From assembly GCF_964642095.1 (NCBI RefSeq), contig NZ_OZ209244.1, forward strand, positions 868,001 to 932,000: a stretch of 64,000 bases of DNA, read 5' to 3'. Shown here piece after piece: positions 34,102-43,074 of the stretch. Numbering within the stretch: the first letter of the stretch is position 1; every line of letters starts with the position of its first letter. The notes under the pieces are model-generated. The model had not been told where the DNA came from. It worked only from the letters and a program-made list of their open reading frames with translations, and did no database searches. A program made the position numbers and the translations under genes. The stretch comes from Fretibacterium fastidiosum (lineage in GTDB: Bacteria > Synergistota > Synergistia > Synergistales > Aminobacteriaceae).

Positions 34102-35796
34102 ATGAACACCCCACGGCAGCCGCACGACGCGCAGAGGACGGCCCTCGCCCTCCTCTGCGCGCTCTACATCGCCCTCTTTTGCTGGCTCGGCCTCTACGCC
34201 CGCCCCTCCGCCGACGACTACAACTTCGCTAACGCCTTTCTGGAGCAGGGCTTCTTCAACATGCAGAGGCAGTTTTACCTCCAGTGGACCGGGAGGGCCT
34301 TCAACACGTTTTTGCTCGCCCTGGCCGCCCCCTGGAGCACGGGACCCCTCTACGGCCTCCTGCCCCTCACGACGGTGCTGCTGTCCCTGGGGTCCCTCTA
34401 CTTCTGCGCACACAGCCTCGTGCCGGGGCTCTCCGCCAGGGATAAGACGGCCTGTTCTCTTTTGCTGTGCGCCGCGTCCCTATCCGCCCTGCCCGCCTTG
34501 AACGAGACCCTTTACTGGCTGAGCGGGATGCCCTACACCTGGGCGACCGCCCTCTCGCTCCTTGCGCTGGCCCTGGCGGGCCGGGCATTCCGGGAGAACG
34601 GCATGGGGGTAAACTCCTGGAGCTGCACATTCCTGTTGCTCCTGAACGGGACCCTCCTCGAGCCCGTCAGCGTGATGCAGGTCGTCCTGGCCTTTCTTGC
34701 GGCGCTTTACTTTCTGTCCATCGGTGCAGCGGCGAAGGCAAAGCGGGCCGCCGTCTTCCTGCTCGCCGCCCTGCTGGCTTTCCTCGTGATGCTCCTGGCG
34801 CCGGGGACGACGATCCGCATGGGAGGCACGGCGACGGTCGCTTTTTTCCCAAGGCTGATCAGAACTCTGGGCGTCGCCGGGCTCTTCGGCCTCATGACGG
34901 CCCTCAGGTTCTTCACGGCCCCCATCGTCTGGACCTTCCCGCTCTTCCTGCCCACCATCGCTCAGGCCGTCCCGCCCCTCGACGGCCGCGTGACCTCCCG
35001 CCTCAAAGCATGGCACGTCGTCCTGCTCACGGCCCTGATCGCGCCGCTGATGCAGGCCGTCGCCGGATGGGGAACGGGGGTTGGGCTACCCGAACGCGCA
35101 GTGAGCCTGACGCTCTGGCTGATGGGGGCCGCGTGGGGGCTTCTGTGGGCCTTCGGCTATCGGCAGGAGGGGACGCTCGAACGGCTGCGCTCCTCCCGCC
35201 TCTTCCGTTGGCGTTGGGGACTCCTGGGCCTGTGCCTCCTCCTGAGCTCCAATTTCGTCGCCCTGATCGGGGACCTTGGGGTCGCTTCCGCCTACAGGGC
35301 CGAGTTGATGGCCCGCGACGAGCTGGTGCGGAGCCGCAGGGAGACGGAAAGCGGGGACGTCGTCGTCCCGCTTCTGGCGCTCAGGCCGCGGCTCTTGTTC
35401 TTCTCGGACCTGAGGCCCTGGTCGTCGGACTGGAAAAATCAATCCTACGCCGCGTGGAACGGGGTTACGGGCGTTGCGGCCCTGCCGCAGGCGATCTGCG
35501 AGGACGAGCGGGCGCTGAGGGGCTTCCTGCGGGGGGACCCGATGGCCCTGGAGAGGCTGGCCGAGGACGGAAGCCCTCACCTTCAGTTCCTGACGGGGGA
35601 GCTCTACGACACGACCTTCGCCTCGATGGAGGGCGTCGCGAAGGACGACGCCAAAGCGGCGGCGTGGTACCTCGGAGCCGCGGAACGGGGGGACGCTCAC
35701 GCAAGGCGGCGGCTGGCCCGCCTGTACGCTCTGGGCAAGGGGGTCCCGAAGAGTTACCTCAAGGCGATCCTCTGGCTCCTTCGATCCCAGCTTTAA
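34102..35796 (+). CDS. Multi-pass glycosyltransferase-like membrane protein (DUF6056-type) with C-terminal Sel1 repeats
   Basis: This 564-residue protein begins at ATG 34102 (GGGAGGCG upstream; the longer frame from 34006 lacks a site). It has about ten hydrophobic helices over residues 15-400. The first extracytoplasmic loop carries RPSADDYNFA, the acidic motif of GT-C-like membrane glycosyltransferases and the DUF6056 family; YLQWTGRAFN and NETLYWLSGMPYTWA follow. Residues 480-564 contain at least one Sel1-like repeat (AAWYLGAAERGDAHARRRLARLYALGKGV), a fold for protein contacts. A role in glycosylating a surface polymer is inferred. It converges with the lpxK fusion gene; the stops overlap by 4 nt. 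Confidence 0.7.
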   Translation: MNTPRQPHDAQRTALALLCALYIALFCWLGLYARPSADDYNFANAFLEQGFFNMQRQFYLQWTGRAFNTFLLALAAPWSTGPLYGLLPLTTVLLSLGSLYFCAHSLVPGLSARDKTACSLLLCAASLSALPALNETLYWLSGMPYTWATALSLLALALAGRAFRENGMGVNSWSCTFLLLLNGTLLEPVSVMQVVLAFLAALYFLSIGAAAKAKRAAVFLLAALLAFLVMLLAPGTTIRMGGTATVAFFPRLIRTLGVAGLFGLMTALRFFTAPIVWTFPLFLPTIAQAVPPLDGRVTSRLKAWHVVLLTALIAPLMQAVAGWGTGVGLPERAVSLTLWLMGAAWGLLWAFGYRQEGTLERLRSSRLFRWRWGLLGLCLLLSSNFVALIGDLGVASAYRAELMARDELVRSRRETESGDVVVPLLALRPRLLFFSDLRPWSSDWKNQSYAAWNGVTGVAALPQAICEDERALRGFLRGDPMALERLAEDGSPHLQFLTGELYDTTFASMEGVAKDDAKAAAWYLGAAERGDAHARRRLARLYALGKGVPKSYLKAILWLLRSQL

Positions 35797-38105
35797 ACGG
35801 CCTTAAACGCGAGGCGCCCGTCCGTGGCCGCTGTTGTCGACCCCCCGTTCCCCCGGGACAGGAGCCTCGCGTAGACGCTCTGGCGCAGGTCCCAGCCCAA
35901 CTCCGAAGCGGCGAAGTTCACCAGGTCCTCAAGCCCTCCCGGCGCGCCCATCCTCTGCCGGCCCGCCGCGCTCATGAGCCGGTAGCGCACGGGGTCCTCC
36001 AGCACGCTCAAAGCCCCCTCCGCCAGGGCCTGGGCCGTGGGAGCCGTCAGGAGCTCCGCGTCGCCCAGGAGCTTTTTCTGCACGCGCTTGCCCTTCTCGT
36101 CGATGGAGACCACCGGGATTCCCAGCCCCGCACAGAGCTGATTGGCCGTCCCGCCCAGCCCCAGCAGCAGCGCCGCGCCCCGGGCCGCCGCCGACACCGG
36201 CGCGTCGGTCAACGCGACGACAAGGCCCTCCCGGCACAGGGCGGGCGTCCCCCCGTCCTCCCGGAGGGTCCAGCCCCCGCAGGAGGCGCCGAGCCTCTCG
36301 CGGGAGAGCGTGGGCGCCAGCACCATGCGAAAGGCGCAGCGCCGCAGCCCGGAGAGCCGCACCGCGGCGTCGAGGATCAGGTTGACGTCTCGATAGGCGC
36401 GCAGCCGGCTGCCCGGCAGGAGCAGGACGAGGGGGACGTCGTCCGGTCCAGGCGGCAGGGGGGCCGGGCCGACGGCCCCATCCTCCAGCAGGTCCATGAC
36501 GGGGTTGCCCGCGTAGACGGCATTCGCCCCGGCGCGGGCCAGCTGTTCCGCGCTCTCCGGGTCCCGCGTCCAGGTGCGGAGGGCCAGGCGCCGGATCAGG
36601 GCGCGCTCCAGCCGCCAATGCCCGGAGAGCCGCACCGTCTTGGCCGTGGCCACGAACAGCGGCCGGACGCCGCTGCCCCACAGCGCGTGCAGGAGCAGGT
36701 AGACGTCCCCCACGCAGACCGGCGTCCGAATGGCTCCCCTGAGCGCCTGCCAGTCCCTCAGCTGGGCCCTGACGTGGCTCAGCAGGCCCGCCCGCATGTC
36801 GCTCAACAGGTCCTTCAGGTGGTACTTCACCACGCCCCCCGACGGCGTGACGGAAGGCGCAGAGGCCACGGGGAAGCCCGAGCCGGCGTAGGCGTCCCCG
36901 CGCCCCACCAGCGGGAAGGCCAGCACCTCCGCGCCGGGGAAGCGGTCCCTCAGCCGCCGCGCCAGCAGGACGCCGATGGCGTCCTCGCCATACCCGTTGG
37001 AGGCCACGGCCAGCCGCGGGCGCAGCGCCCCCGTCAGCGCGTCCAGAAACCGGGACGGCTCGTCCAGCACGGCGGACACGCAGGGGATCAGGAGGGGCAG
37101 GGAGGGCCGCCAGCCGTCCGGAAGGTTGTACAGGTCCTTCTCGGTGCAGGCCAGGGCCTCCGCGCCGAGGTCCGCGGCCGTGCGGCACAGGGCGTCCAGC
37201 TCGCCCGGCCCGTAACGGTGGTGATCCCGAAAGCGACGTTCGCCCACCGTCAGGAGCCCCGCGTCCGCCAGGGACCGCCCGAAGCTCTCCGGGCTCCCGA
37301 TGGCGGAGAAGGCCAGCACGCGAAGCCCCGCAGCCGGCGGGGCGCAGCGGGCCGGACGCGCCGCGTCCGGCGCCCAGACCTCCCAGCGATCCACCTCGAC
37401 GCGGGAGGTGAAGACGCGCTCCAGGGGGACGAAGCGCCCCACCGTCTCCCGCAGCTTCGAGAGCGCCTCCGGCGTCGCCTGGTCCGCCTTGGTGATCACC
37501 GCCAGGTGCGCCCTGGAGAGGGCGCCGACGGGCTCCCTCAGGATGCCCGATGGGATCAGCCGGCCGCTGCCGAAGGGGCAGGCGGCGTCGATCAGGACGA
37601 TGTCCGCGTCCCGCCTCAGGGCGCGATGCTGAAAGGCGTCGTCCGCGATCGCCAGCTCCACCCCCGCCTCCCGAAGCGCGCGGATGCCCAGCGCGCGACG
37701 CCGGGCCACCGCCACGGGGACCTCCGGAAGGCGGCGGGAGAGCAGGAGAGGCTCGTCGCCGACGGCGTCGCGACTGCCCTCCCCGCCGAAGATCACCACG
37801 GGACTTCGGGTCCGACCGCCCGAGTAGCCGCGGCTCACGATGCCCGGTCGGACGCCCCGCTCCGCCATGGCTCGGGCCAGCATCTCCACGAAGGGGGTCT
37901 TGTTCGTGCCTCCATAGGTGAGGTTTCCCACGCTGACGAAGGGGATGGGGGGCTCCTCCGCGCGCTTCAGGCCGTGCCGGTACAGGAAGTCGATGCAGGT
38001 CACGGCCCCCCGGACAACCCATTCGGCCGGGTCCAGGAGACGCCATGGCGACGCGCGGCGCTCGCCCCGCACCCAGGCCATGTAGCTTTGGACGACGCGG
38101 TTCAC
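35793..38105 (-). CDS. lpxK: LpxK lipid A 4'-kinase fused to an LpxB-related domain
   Basis: This 770-residue fusion starts with GTG at 38105, overlapping the msbA stop by 4 nt. Residues 1-355 are tetraacyldisaccharide 4'-kinase: P-loop VGNLTYGGTNKTP (59-71), RGYSGG, and DDAFQHRALRRDADIVLIDA. Residues 362-755 match the lipid-A-disaccharide-synthase-related family: LAVASNGYGEDAIGVLLARRL, AYAGSGFPVASAPSVTPSGG, and the GT-B donor motif LLLGLGGTANQLCAGLGIPV. LpxK phosphorylates the disaccharide at the inner membrane; the second half is probably a glycosyltransferase-fold protein of unknown donor. It is the last gene of the lipid A operon. I see no frameshift or internal start at the joint. Confidence 0.88.
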   Translation of the reverse strand: MNRVVQSYMAWVRGERRASPWRLLDPAEWVVRGAVTCIDFLYRHGLKRAEEPPIPFVSVGNLTYGGTNKTPFVEMLARAMAERGVRPGIVSRGYSGGRTRSPVVIFGGEGSRDAVGDEPLLLSRRLPEVPVAVARRRALGIRALREAGVELAIADDAFQHRALRRDADIVLIDAACPFGSGRLIPSGILREPVGALSRAHLAVITKADQATPEALSKLRETVGRFVPLERVFTSRVEVDRWEVWAPDAARPARCAPPAAGLRVLAFSAIGSPESFGRSLADAGLLTVGERRFRDHHRYGPGELDALCRTAADLGAEALACTEKDLYNLPDGWRPSLPLLIPCVSAVLDEPSRFLDALTGALRPRLAVASNGYGEDAIGVLLARRLRDRFPGAEVLAFPLVGRGDAYAGSGFPVASAPSVTPSGGVVKYHLKDLLSDMRAGLLSHVRAQLRDWQALRGAIRTPVCVGDVYLLLHALWGSGVRPLFVATAKTVRLSGHWRLERALIRRLALRTWTRDPESAEQLARAGANAVYAGNPVMDLLEDGAVGPAPLPPGPDDVPLVLLLPGSRLRAYRDVNLILDAAVRLSGLRRCAFRMVLAPTLSRERLGASCGGWTLREDGGTPALCREGLVVALTDAPVSAAARGAALLLGLGGTANQLCAGLGIPVVSIDEKGKRVQKKLLGDAELLTAPTAQALAEGALSVLEDPVRYRLMSAAGRQRMGAPGGLEDLVNFAASELGWDLRQSVYARLLSRGNGGSTTAATDGRLAFKAV

Positions 38106-39937
38106 GGGCGTCCGGCTCCCTCCGCCCCACCGGCGGCTCCCCGCTCCCTCCGCGGACCGTCGGGCTCCGCCCCGCGGGAGGGGAACTGCAGGCGGTAGAG
38201 GTCCGCGTAGAGCCCGCCCTCCCGCAGCAGCGCGGCGTGGCTGCCCTCCTGAAGGATACGGCCGTCCTTCAGCACCAGGATGCGGTCCGCGCCCTGTACG
38301 GTGGAGAGCCGGTGGGCGATGATGAGGGAGGTTCGGCCGGCCATGGCGCGATCCATGGCCTCCTGGACCTGCCGTTCCGCGGCCAGGTCCAGGGAGGAGG
38401 TGGCCTCGTCCAGGATCAGGACGCTGGGGTCGCGGACGACGGCGCGGGCGATGGCGATCCTCTGACGCTGGCCGCCGGAGAGGGTGACGCCCCGCTCGCC
38501 CACCTCCGTGCCGTACCCCTCCGGGAGGCCCTCGATGAAGTCCGCGATGTTCGCGACGCCCGCGGCCTCGCGCACGCGCCGCATCAGCGCCTCGTCCTTC
38601 AGCAGGTCCGGCCCGTCCTCCGCCAGCCCGTAGGCGATGTTGAAGGCCACGCTGCCCTTCATCAGGACGCAGTCCTGGGGCACGATGCCGATCTGGCGCC
38701 GCAGCTCCGGCAGGCGAAGCGAGCGGACGTCCCGGCCGTCGATCAGGACGCGGCCCGACGTGGGATCGTAGAAGCGGGGGATCAGGTCCGCCAGCGTGGA
38801 CTTCCCGGAGCCGGTGGGCCCCACGAGGGCCGCCTTCTCCCCCGGACGGACGGTGAGGCGGATGCCCCGCAGCACCTCCTGCCCCGCCGCGTAGGCGAAG
38901 TGGACGTCCTCAAAGGTCACCTCGCCGCGAAGCCGGCCCGGCAGCTCCAAAGAGCGGGACGTGTCCTCCGTGGGGGCCCGGAGCATGTCGAAGATGCGGT
39001 CCGCGGCGGCAAGGCCGGTCTGCAGGGCGCCCATGCGGCTCATGACGGTGCGGATCGGCTGGACCATGAAGGCGATGTACCCGATGAAGGAGATGAGTTC
39101 GCCGGGGGTGAGGGACCCCTGGATGACGCTTCGTCCCCCGAACCAGAACACCACGGCCAACGCGCAGATCAGGAACACCTCCACGACCCCGGCCAGGAGG
39201 GCCTGGATGGACACGGCGTGGAGCAGCGCCTGAAAGTTCTGGAGGTTCCCCTCCCGAAAGCGCTTCAGCTCCTGTTCCTCCGTGGCGAAGGCGCGCACCA
39301 CGCGGATGGCGGAAAAGGCCTCCTGGGCGATGGCGGTGATGTCCGCCAGCCGTTCCTGAACCCGGTGCCCCGCGCGGCGCAGTCTCCGGGCCGCGAAGGA
39401 CAGGAGCCAGGCCACGACGGGCAGCACCAGCACGATCAGGAGCGTCAGGCGCCAGTTGATGTAGAGGATGAAGGCGAACATCCCCGCGAAGGTCACGGCG
39501 TTGAAGGCCAGGTCCACGAAGGTGTTGGTGACGAGGCTCTGCAGCGTGGCCACGTCGCCCGTGATGCGGCTCATCAGCTCTCCGACCCGCGAGGCGTCGA
39601 TCCGCTGAAGCGCCATGTGCTGCATGTGGTCGTAGAGCGCCACCCGGACGTCCATCACGACGCTCTGCCCCACCTCGTTCATCAGGTACTGCTGCCAGTA
39701 GGACGTCACGGCCTTGAGGGCGAAGATGGCAACGACGGCCAGACAGATGAGGTTGAGGCTCAGGACGCTTCGGGAGATCAGGACGTCGTCCACCACGCTC
39801 TTGAAGAGCCAGGGCGGCAGGACGTTCAGCCCGGAGGAGGCCAGCATGAAGGCCACCCCCGCCACAAGGCGCAGGCGGTAGGGCGCGGCGCAGGCGATGA
39901 GCCGCCGTGCGGCCCCCTGCGCGTCCTGCCCCGTCAT
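38102..39937 (-). CDS. msbA: Lipid A export ABC transporter MsbA
   Basis: This 611-residue half-transporter flips lipid A-core across the inner membrane. Six membrane segments lie in residues 1-310, followed by an ATPase: Walker A LVGPTGSGKST, signature LSGGQRQRIAIARA, Walker B SVLILDEATSSLD, H-loop IIAHRLSTV. The start at ATG 39937 overlaps the preceding gene by 4 nt; the open frame further upstream is the shadow of that gene. Position inside lpxI-lpxB-...-lpxK makes MsbA the best label, though other type-I exporters look alike. The C-terminal 30 residues are a charged, low-complexity tail. Confidence 0.9.
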   Translation of the reverse strand: MTGQDAQGAARRLIACAAPYRLRLVAGVAFMLASSGLNVLPPWLFKSVVDDVLISRSVLSLNLICLAVVAIFALKAVTSYWQQYLMNEVGQSVVMDVRVALYDHMQHMALQRIDASRVGELMSRITGDVATLQSLVTNTFVDLAFNAVTFAGMFAFILYINWRLTLLIVLVLPVVAWLLSFAARRLRRAGHRVQERLADITAIAQEAFSAIRVVRAFATEEQELKRFREGNLQNFQALLHAVSIQALLAGVVEVFLICALAVVFWFGGRSVIQGSLTPGELISFIGYIAFMVQPIRTVMSRMGALQTGLAAADRIFDMLRAPTEDTSRSLELPGRLRGEVTFEDVHFAYAAGQEVLRGIRLTVRPGEKAALVGPTGSGKSTLADLIPRFYDPTSGRVLIDGRDVRSLRLPELRRQIGIVPQDCVLMKGSVAFNIAYGLAEDGPDLLKDEALMRRVREAAGVANIADFIEGLPEGYGTEVGERGVTLSGGQRQRIAIARAVVRDPSVLILDEATSSLDLAAERQVQEAMDRAMAGRTSLIIAHRLSTVQGADRILVLKDGRILQEGSHAALLREGGLYADLYRLQFPSRGAEPDGPRRERGAAGGAEGAGRP

Positions 39938-41073
39938 GCGGAGCCGTCCTCCGCGGGGATGGCGTCGCACAGGCGGGCGGCCGCCCCGCCCTGCCCCGAC
40001 AGGGCCAGCAGTTCCTCCCGCGCGCGGGCCAGCCCTTCGGCGTCGCTCAGGTCCTCCGCCATCCGGGAGGCGGTCTGCTCCGGGGTGACGTCGCCGTACA
40101 GCTCGTCCATCACGCGCCGGTCCGTCAGGCGGTTCGGCAGGGCGATGACGCCGTTCCAGCGGTTCAGGATCCGCCGCGCCGCGGCGCGGCGCAGTCCGCG
40201 CCCCACCAGCGGCAGCGAGGCCAGGACGCCCCTCAGCCCCGCGATGGGGATGAGGTCCAGGAAGCTTTCGGGCGCCACCACCAGCGAGGGGACGCCGCAG
40301 TGCATCAGCTCGAAGTTGTTGGTGCCCGGCTGGGTCAGGGCGAAGTCCGCGTCCCTCATGACGAGGCCCGCGGGGGCCCGCACGGGGCGCAGCCCCGCGT
40401 CGTCCCATTCCCTCAGCTCCGCCTCCGGGACGAAGGGGGGAAAGAGGGTGCGCACCTCGGCCTCCGGAAGCCGGGCGCGCAGGGCGGCCCGGGCGGCGGC
40501 AAGCCAGGGCAGGGCGGCGCGGCGGATGGGGGGACGGCTTCCGGGAAGGAAGAGCACACGCCCCCCTCCCCTGGGACGGCTCCAGTCCCTGCCCGCGGTC
40601 CCGTGGGGCAGCGTCGGGCAGCCCCGCTCCGGACTCTGGGTGGCGTCCAGGAGAAGCGCGTCCTTCACGAGGTCCCCGATGGCGCGGGCTCCGGGGATGG
40701 CGCGGGCCTGGGAGGGAAAGGCCGTAAAGACCCGCGCGCCCTTCAGCCCCTTCTTGGGACCGTAGGTGTAGCAGAGGAGCGGAGCACGGGCTGAGCGCGC
40801 GATGCGCGCGCCGAACAGCATGTCCCCGCCCAGCTGGATGACGCAGTCCGTGCGCTCGTCGGCCATGGCCCGCCAGAGGCCCGGACCGCCGCTCGGCCCC
40901 TCCAGCTTATCGACGCCCAACAGGGACGCCGCCTCCCGCTCGTGCCCCGACGCGAAGGGACAGGGCAGAAGCCACAGGGACACGGAATGTCCCCGCCGGC
41001 GAAGTTCCATCGCCACGGGCCGGACCCAGCCCCAGAGCTCGCCGGGGCCGTTCGTCAACAGGGAAACTCGCAT
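39934..41073 (-). CDS. LpxB-like GT-B glycosyltransferase, lipid A cluster
   Basis: This 379-residue cytoplasmic protein begins MRVSLLTNGPGELWGWVRPV, the GPGE loop of LpxB-related transferases, with GGDMLFGARIARS and the C-terminal donor motif DFALTQPGTNNFELMHCGVP. It is shorter and different in sequence from the true LpxB next door. I prefer ATG 41073, with GGGAGGGG 8 nt upstream, over a frame from 41100. It is embedded between lpxB and msbA, so a lipid A or core sugar transfer is likely, but donor and acceptor are unknown. The same fold recurs in the C-terminal half of the LpxK fusion. Confidence 0.75.
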   Translation of the reverse strand: MRVSLLTNGPGELWGWVRPVAMELRRRGHSVSLWLLPCPFASGHEREAASLLGVDKLEGPSGGPGLWRAMADERTDCVIQLGGDMLFGARIARSARAPLLCYTYGPKKGLKGARVFTAFPSQARAIPGARAIGDLVKDALLLDATQSPERGCPTLPHGTAGRDWSRPRGGGRVLFLPGSRPPIRRAALPWLAAARAALRARLPEAEVRTLFPPFVPEAELREWDDAGLRPVRAPAGLVMRDADFALTQPGTNNFELMHCGVPSLVVAPESFLDLIPIAGLRGVLASLPLVGRGLRRAAARRILNRWNGVIALPNRLTDRRVMDELYGDVTPEQTASRMAEDLSDAEGLARAREELLALSGQGGAAARLCDAIPAEDGSA

Positions 41074-41089
41074 ACGAAAAGCCCCTCCC

Positions 41090-42259
41090 TCAACCGTCAA
41101 GTCCTCCGCTCCGGCCCGCGCACAGGCCGATCACGCACTCCGCCCAAAAGTCTGCCGCATCCTCCGTCCCCATGGCCTCCCGCCCGCGGTCCAACCGCCC
41201 ATCGACCTCCGCCCGCAGGACGGGGTCCTCCAGGTAGCGGCGCAGCTCCTTCACGATGCGCTCCGGCACGGCGTTGCCACACAGGAGCTCCGGGTAGACC
41301 GGCGCCTCCGTCAGGCAGTTGGGGATCGAGATGTAGGGCGTGCGCACCAGCGCCTTCAGGAGGAGGCGGGTGAGGGGGCGCACGTTGTAGATGACGACCA
41401 TGAAACGCCGCAGTGCCATCGCCTCCACCGCCACGGTGCCGCTGACCCCCACCGAGGCGCGGCAGGCGACCAGCAGCCCCCGCCCCTCTCCATCCCACGT
41501 CTCAAAGCCCCTCGTCCGCTCCCGCAGCTCGTCGGCCAGGGGCGCCGCAAGCCCCGGGGCGATGGAGAAGACGGGAAGGTACCCCTCGTCCCGCAGGATG
41601 TGCGCCGTGCCCAGCAGGACGTCCAGGTGGTGCTTGATGTCGTAGCGCCGGCTCCCCGGCATGAGGGCGATCGCCCGTGCGCCGCCGATGCGCCGCGTCA
41701 GCCCCTCCGGCGCGCCGTAGCCGCGAAGCTCGCTCGCCAGCGGATGCGCCCGCCAGAGGGAACGGACCCCGCGCTCCGAGAGGAAGCGATCCTCAAAGGA
41801 GAAGAGGGGCAGGCAGAGGTCGAAGTCCCGCCTCAGGGCCTTTGTCCGACCGCTGCGCCAGGCCCACACGGTGGGAGGGATCAGGCTGACGATGCGCCCG
41901 CCGTAGCCGGCGCGCCGCAGGGCCGAGGCCAGCGGGAGGTGGTAGTCGGGGCTGTCGATCAGCACGACGGCCTCCGGTTGGGCCTCCATGACGGCGCGGA
42001 CCATCGCGCGCCGCAGCCTCAGGATGCGCGGCAGCGCCCGCAGAGCCTCTCCCAGACCCATGATCTGCAGCTCCTCGTAACTCCAGTGGGGCCAGTTCCC
42101 CAAGTCGGGGCAGGCGGCCTCGGCCCTGGGCCCCATCATGCCCCAGACCCGCCCCGCCAGCGCCGGCTCGTGCTCCTGCAGGCGGCGGAGGAACCCCGCC
42201 GCGTAGACGTCGCCGCTGACCTCGCCGCAGCTCACGAAGAGGGAGCGTACCGCGCTCAT
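41090..42259 (-). CDS. lpxB: Lipid-A-disaccharide synthase
   Basis: This 389-residue enzyme joins UDP-2,3-diacylglucosamine with lipid X to form the lipid A disaccharide. Family motifs: LFVSCGEVSGDVYAAGFLRR at the N-terminus, VVLIDSPDYHLPLA, IPPTVWAWRSGR, ALMPGSRRYDIKHH and SVGVSGTVAVEAMALRRFMV in the donor site. ATG at 42259 overlaps the lpxI stop by 4 nt. The longer frame to 43180 is a shadow of lpxI. Peripheral inner-membrane enzyme by family. Confidence 0.95.
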   Translation of the reverse strand: MSAVRSLFVSCGEVSGDVYAAGFLRRLQEHEPALAGRVWGMMGPRAEAACPDLGNWPHWSYEELQIMGLGEALRALPRILRLRRAMVRAVMEAQPEAVVLIDSPDYHLPLASALRRAGYGGRIVSLIPPTVWAWRSGRTKALRRDFDLCLPLFSFEDRFLSERGVRSLWRAHPLASELRGYGAPEGLTRRIGGARAIALMPGSRRYDIKHHLDVLLGTAHILRDEGYLPVFSIAPGLAAPLADELRERTRGFETWDGEGRGLLVACRASVGVSGTVAVEAMALRRFMVVIYNVRPLTRLLLKALVRTPYISIPNCLTEAPVYPELLCGNAVPERIVKELRRYLEDPVLRAEVDGRLDRGREAMGTEDAADFWAECVIGLCAGRSGGLDG

Positions 42260-43074
42260 GGCGCGATCCCCTGGACGGCGATGCCGTAGCGGCCGGCCAT
42301 GGACAGGGCCCTGTCCGGGTCCAGGATCAGCGTGCGCCCCGCCTCCACGGCCAGGCAGGTGAGGCCGGCGCGGCGCATCCCCTCGATGGTGTCGGGCCCC
42401 ACGGTGGGCAGGTCGTAGCGCAGGTCCTGGTCCCGCCGCATCATCTTGACGACGACGCCCCGTCCCGCCAGCGTCCCCGCCCTGGCGATCATGGCGTCCG
42501 TCCCCTCCATGGCCTCCACGGCCACCACGGCACCCTCCGCCACGACCACGGCCTGACCGAAGGAACAGGGCAGGGTGACGCGCAGGACCTGCCGCCCGCA
42601 CTCCACGTCCCGCGCCTCGGCCCCGGTGGGGGCCCGCGCGGCCAGACGGCCCTCCGCGGCCAGGTACTCCGGCAGGATCTGCCAGTAGGGGATCACGGAG
42701 AAGCCCTCGCGCTCCAGCGCGCGGACGACGGCCCCCAGGAGCGAGTGGTCGTCCATCAGGCTGCCGGCCAGCACGGACCGGCTCAGCCGGTCGAACAGCA
42801 GCGGCAGAAAGTAGATGACGCGCTTGGGGATCCAGCCGGCCATGATGACCCGCCCCGCCCCGAAGCGCCGCATCTCCCGGACGCCGCGCCCCAGGCTGGG
42901 CCAGCGGAGGCGCACCAGCCTCCGGGCGAAGGGGGCCAGGGCCTCCAGGTCGTCCCGCACCGCCAGCACCAGTGGGGCCTCCCCTGCCTCCGCCAGCTTC
43001 CGCGCGATGGCCTCCGGCAGGGCTCCCTCCCCGGCGATCAGGGCAATGGGCGCGCCCGCGATGGGGTCCGTCAT
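42256..43074 (-). CDS. lpxI: UDP-2,3-diacylglucosamine hydrolase LpxI
   Basis: This 272-residue enzyme (DUF1009 family) makes lipid X, replacing LpxH. Family signatures: IALIAGEGALPEAIA near the N-terminus, MAGWIPKRVIYFLPLL, and the C-terminal VVVAEGAVVAVEAMEGTDAM with KMMRRDQDLRYDLPTVGPDT. It overlaps lptF/G upstream and lpxB downstream by 4 nt each, so all three are translationally coupled. Presence of LpxI rather than LpxH fits several non-proteobacterial diderms. Confidence 0.95.
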   Translation of the reverse strand: MTDPIAGAPIALIAGEGALPEAIARKLAEAGEAPLVLAVRDDLEALAPFARRLVRLRWPSLGRGVREMRRFGAGRVIMAGWIPKRVIYFLPLLFDRLSRSVLAGSLMDDHSLLGAVVRALEREGFSVIPYWQILPEYLAAEGRLAARAPTGAEARDVECGRQVLRVTLPCSFGQAVVVAEGAVVAVEAMEGTDAMIARAGTLAGRGVVVKMMRRDQDLRYDLPTVGPDTIEGMRRAGLTCLAVEAGRTLILDPDRALSMAGRYGIAVQGIAP

